Below are positions 63,703 to 64,000 of a stretch of DNA of 64,000 bases, in pieces. A program made the position numbers and the translations under genes. The stretch lies in NCBI RefSeq assembly GCF_036373705.1, contig NC_089850.1, forward strand, positions 48,697,548-48,761,547, given 5' to 3'. This stretch comes from Amia ocellicauda. Its lineage: Eukaryota > Chordata > Actinopteri > Amiiformes > Amiidae. Each line of letters starts with the position of its first letter. Position 1 is the stretch's first letter. The notes below the pieces were generated by a model. That model saw only the letters and a list, made by a program, of their open reading frames with translations. It was not told the DNA's origin and searched no databases.

Positions 63703-64000
63703 AGAGAGGGGGTGAGACAGAGGGCCAAATTGAGGAGGGGAGCTGGCTGGGAGCGGGTAACCTTATAACTCTGTCCATAGGTCTTCACAACAACTATGTC
63801 TACATATTAACCTGCTGGACATGCAGACGTTCCACGACTTACATAAGGGCTCTGGTTCTGGAAGCCGGTCCATAAGTCAACATTTGAAACACTTTGTTGT
63901 TATGTACAGTACAGGTATGCAACATTTCTGAATTTTATGTTAGACGTTTCTGATCATATCCTATCTTATGCCAAACATTCACTATACTTTATGCTAAAAG
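63703..64000. other. ift46 intron sequence to the window edge
   Basis: Non-coding sequence upstream of the ift46 exon at 63692. The next exon is expected beyond the window. Confidence 0.5.

Overview
The window is vertebrate nuclear DNA, most likely from a ray-finned fish. It has small exons with GT-AG introns, AT-rich non-coding DNA with many microsatellites, several Tc1/mariner families, hAT elements and CR1-, L2- and L1/Tx1-type LINE fragments typical of fish. A non-teleost or early-branching lineage is possible, but the sequence does not prove it. All calls come from reading the sequence; no search was run.

Layout, left to right. Positions 1-1088 hold the 3' part of a CR1-like LINE. A SAXO-family (axonemal microtubule stabiliser) gene runs on the minus strand, with eight phase-consistent exons between 5074 and 1604. 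A second minus-strand gene (about 10.0 to 7.3 kb, perhaps reaching 12.4 kb) encodes a helix-rich protein I do not recognise. An L2-type LINE (about 13.06-15.43 kb) lies just upstream of a complete three-exon ttc36 on the plus strand (15696-18051).

Next comes the immune part, all on the minus strand. Three two-coding-exon complement C1q genes lie in transcriptional order A (28451-27008), C (24739-23487) and B (20183-19191), the same order as human C1QA-C1QC-C1QB. Two CD2/SLAM-like receptors follow further right. Receptor A (35499-30135) has signal, Ig-V, Ig-C2, membrane and terminal tail exons, with at least one tail exon not found. Receptor B (50820-43352) joins completely through seven exons. 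The last three exons of ift46 (63692-57527, minus) close the window, with the 5' part lying beyond the right edge.

The outer framework of ttc36 and ift46 matches human 11q23.3, where the two genes flank TMEM25. The C1q trio and the SLAM-like receptors occupy the interval here, while their human counterparts lie on chromosome 1. The cluster pairs a secreted pattern-recognition complex (C1q A, B and C chains assemble into one molecule) with leukocyte surface receptors carrying tyrosine signalling motifs. Physical linkage is seen; shared regulation is only a possibility.

Mobile DNA is abundant. There are three closely related copies of a Tc1/mariner with DD36E spacing (two in tandem), two older Tc1 copies, one of which appears to supply the splice acceptor of the C1qB coding exon, an 82-bp hAT miniature with 8-bp target duplications, a 1.08-kb hAT and a nested LINE/DNA-transposon pair inside ift46 introns, and an L1/Tx1-type fragment in a receptor intron. 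No LTR element or other virus-like copy was recognised.
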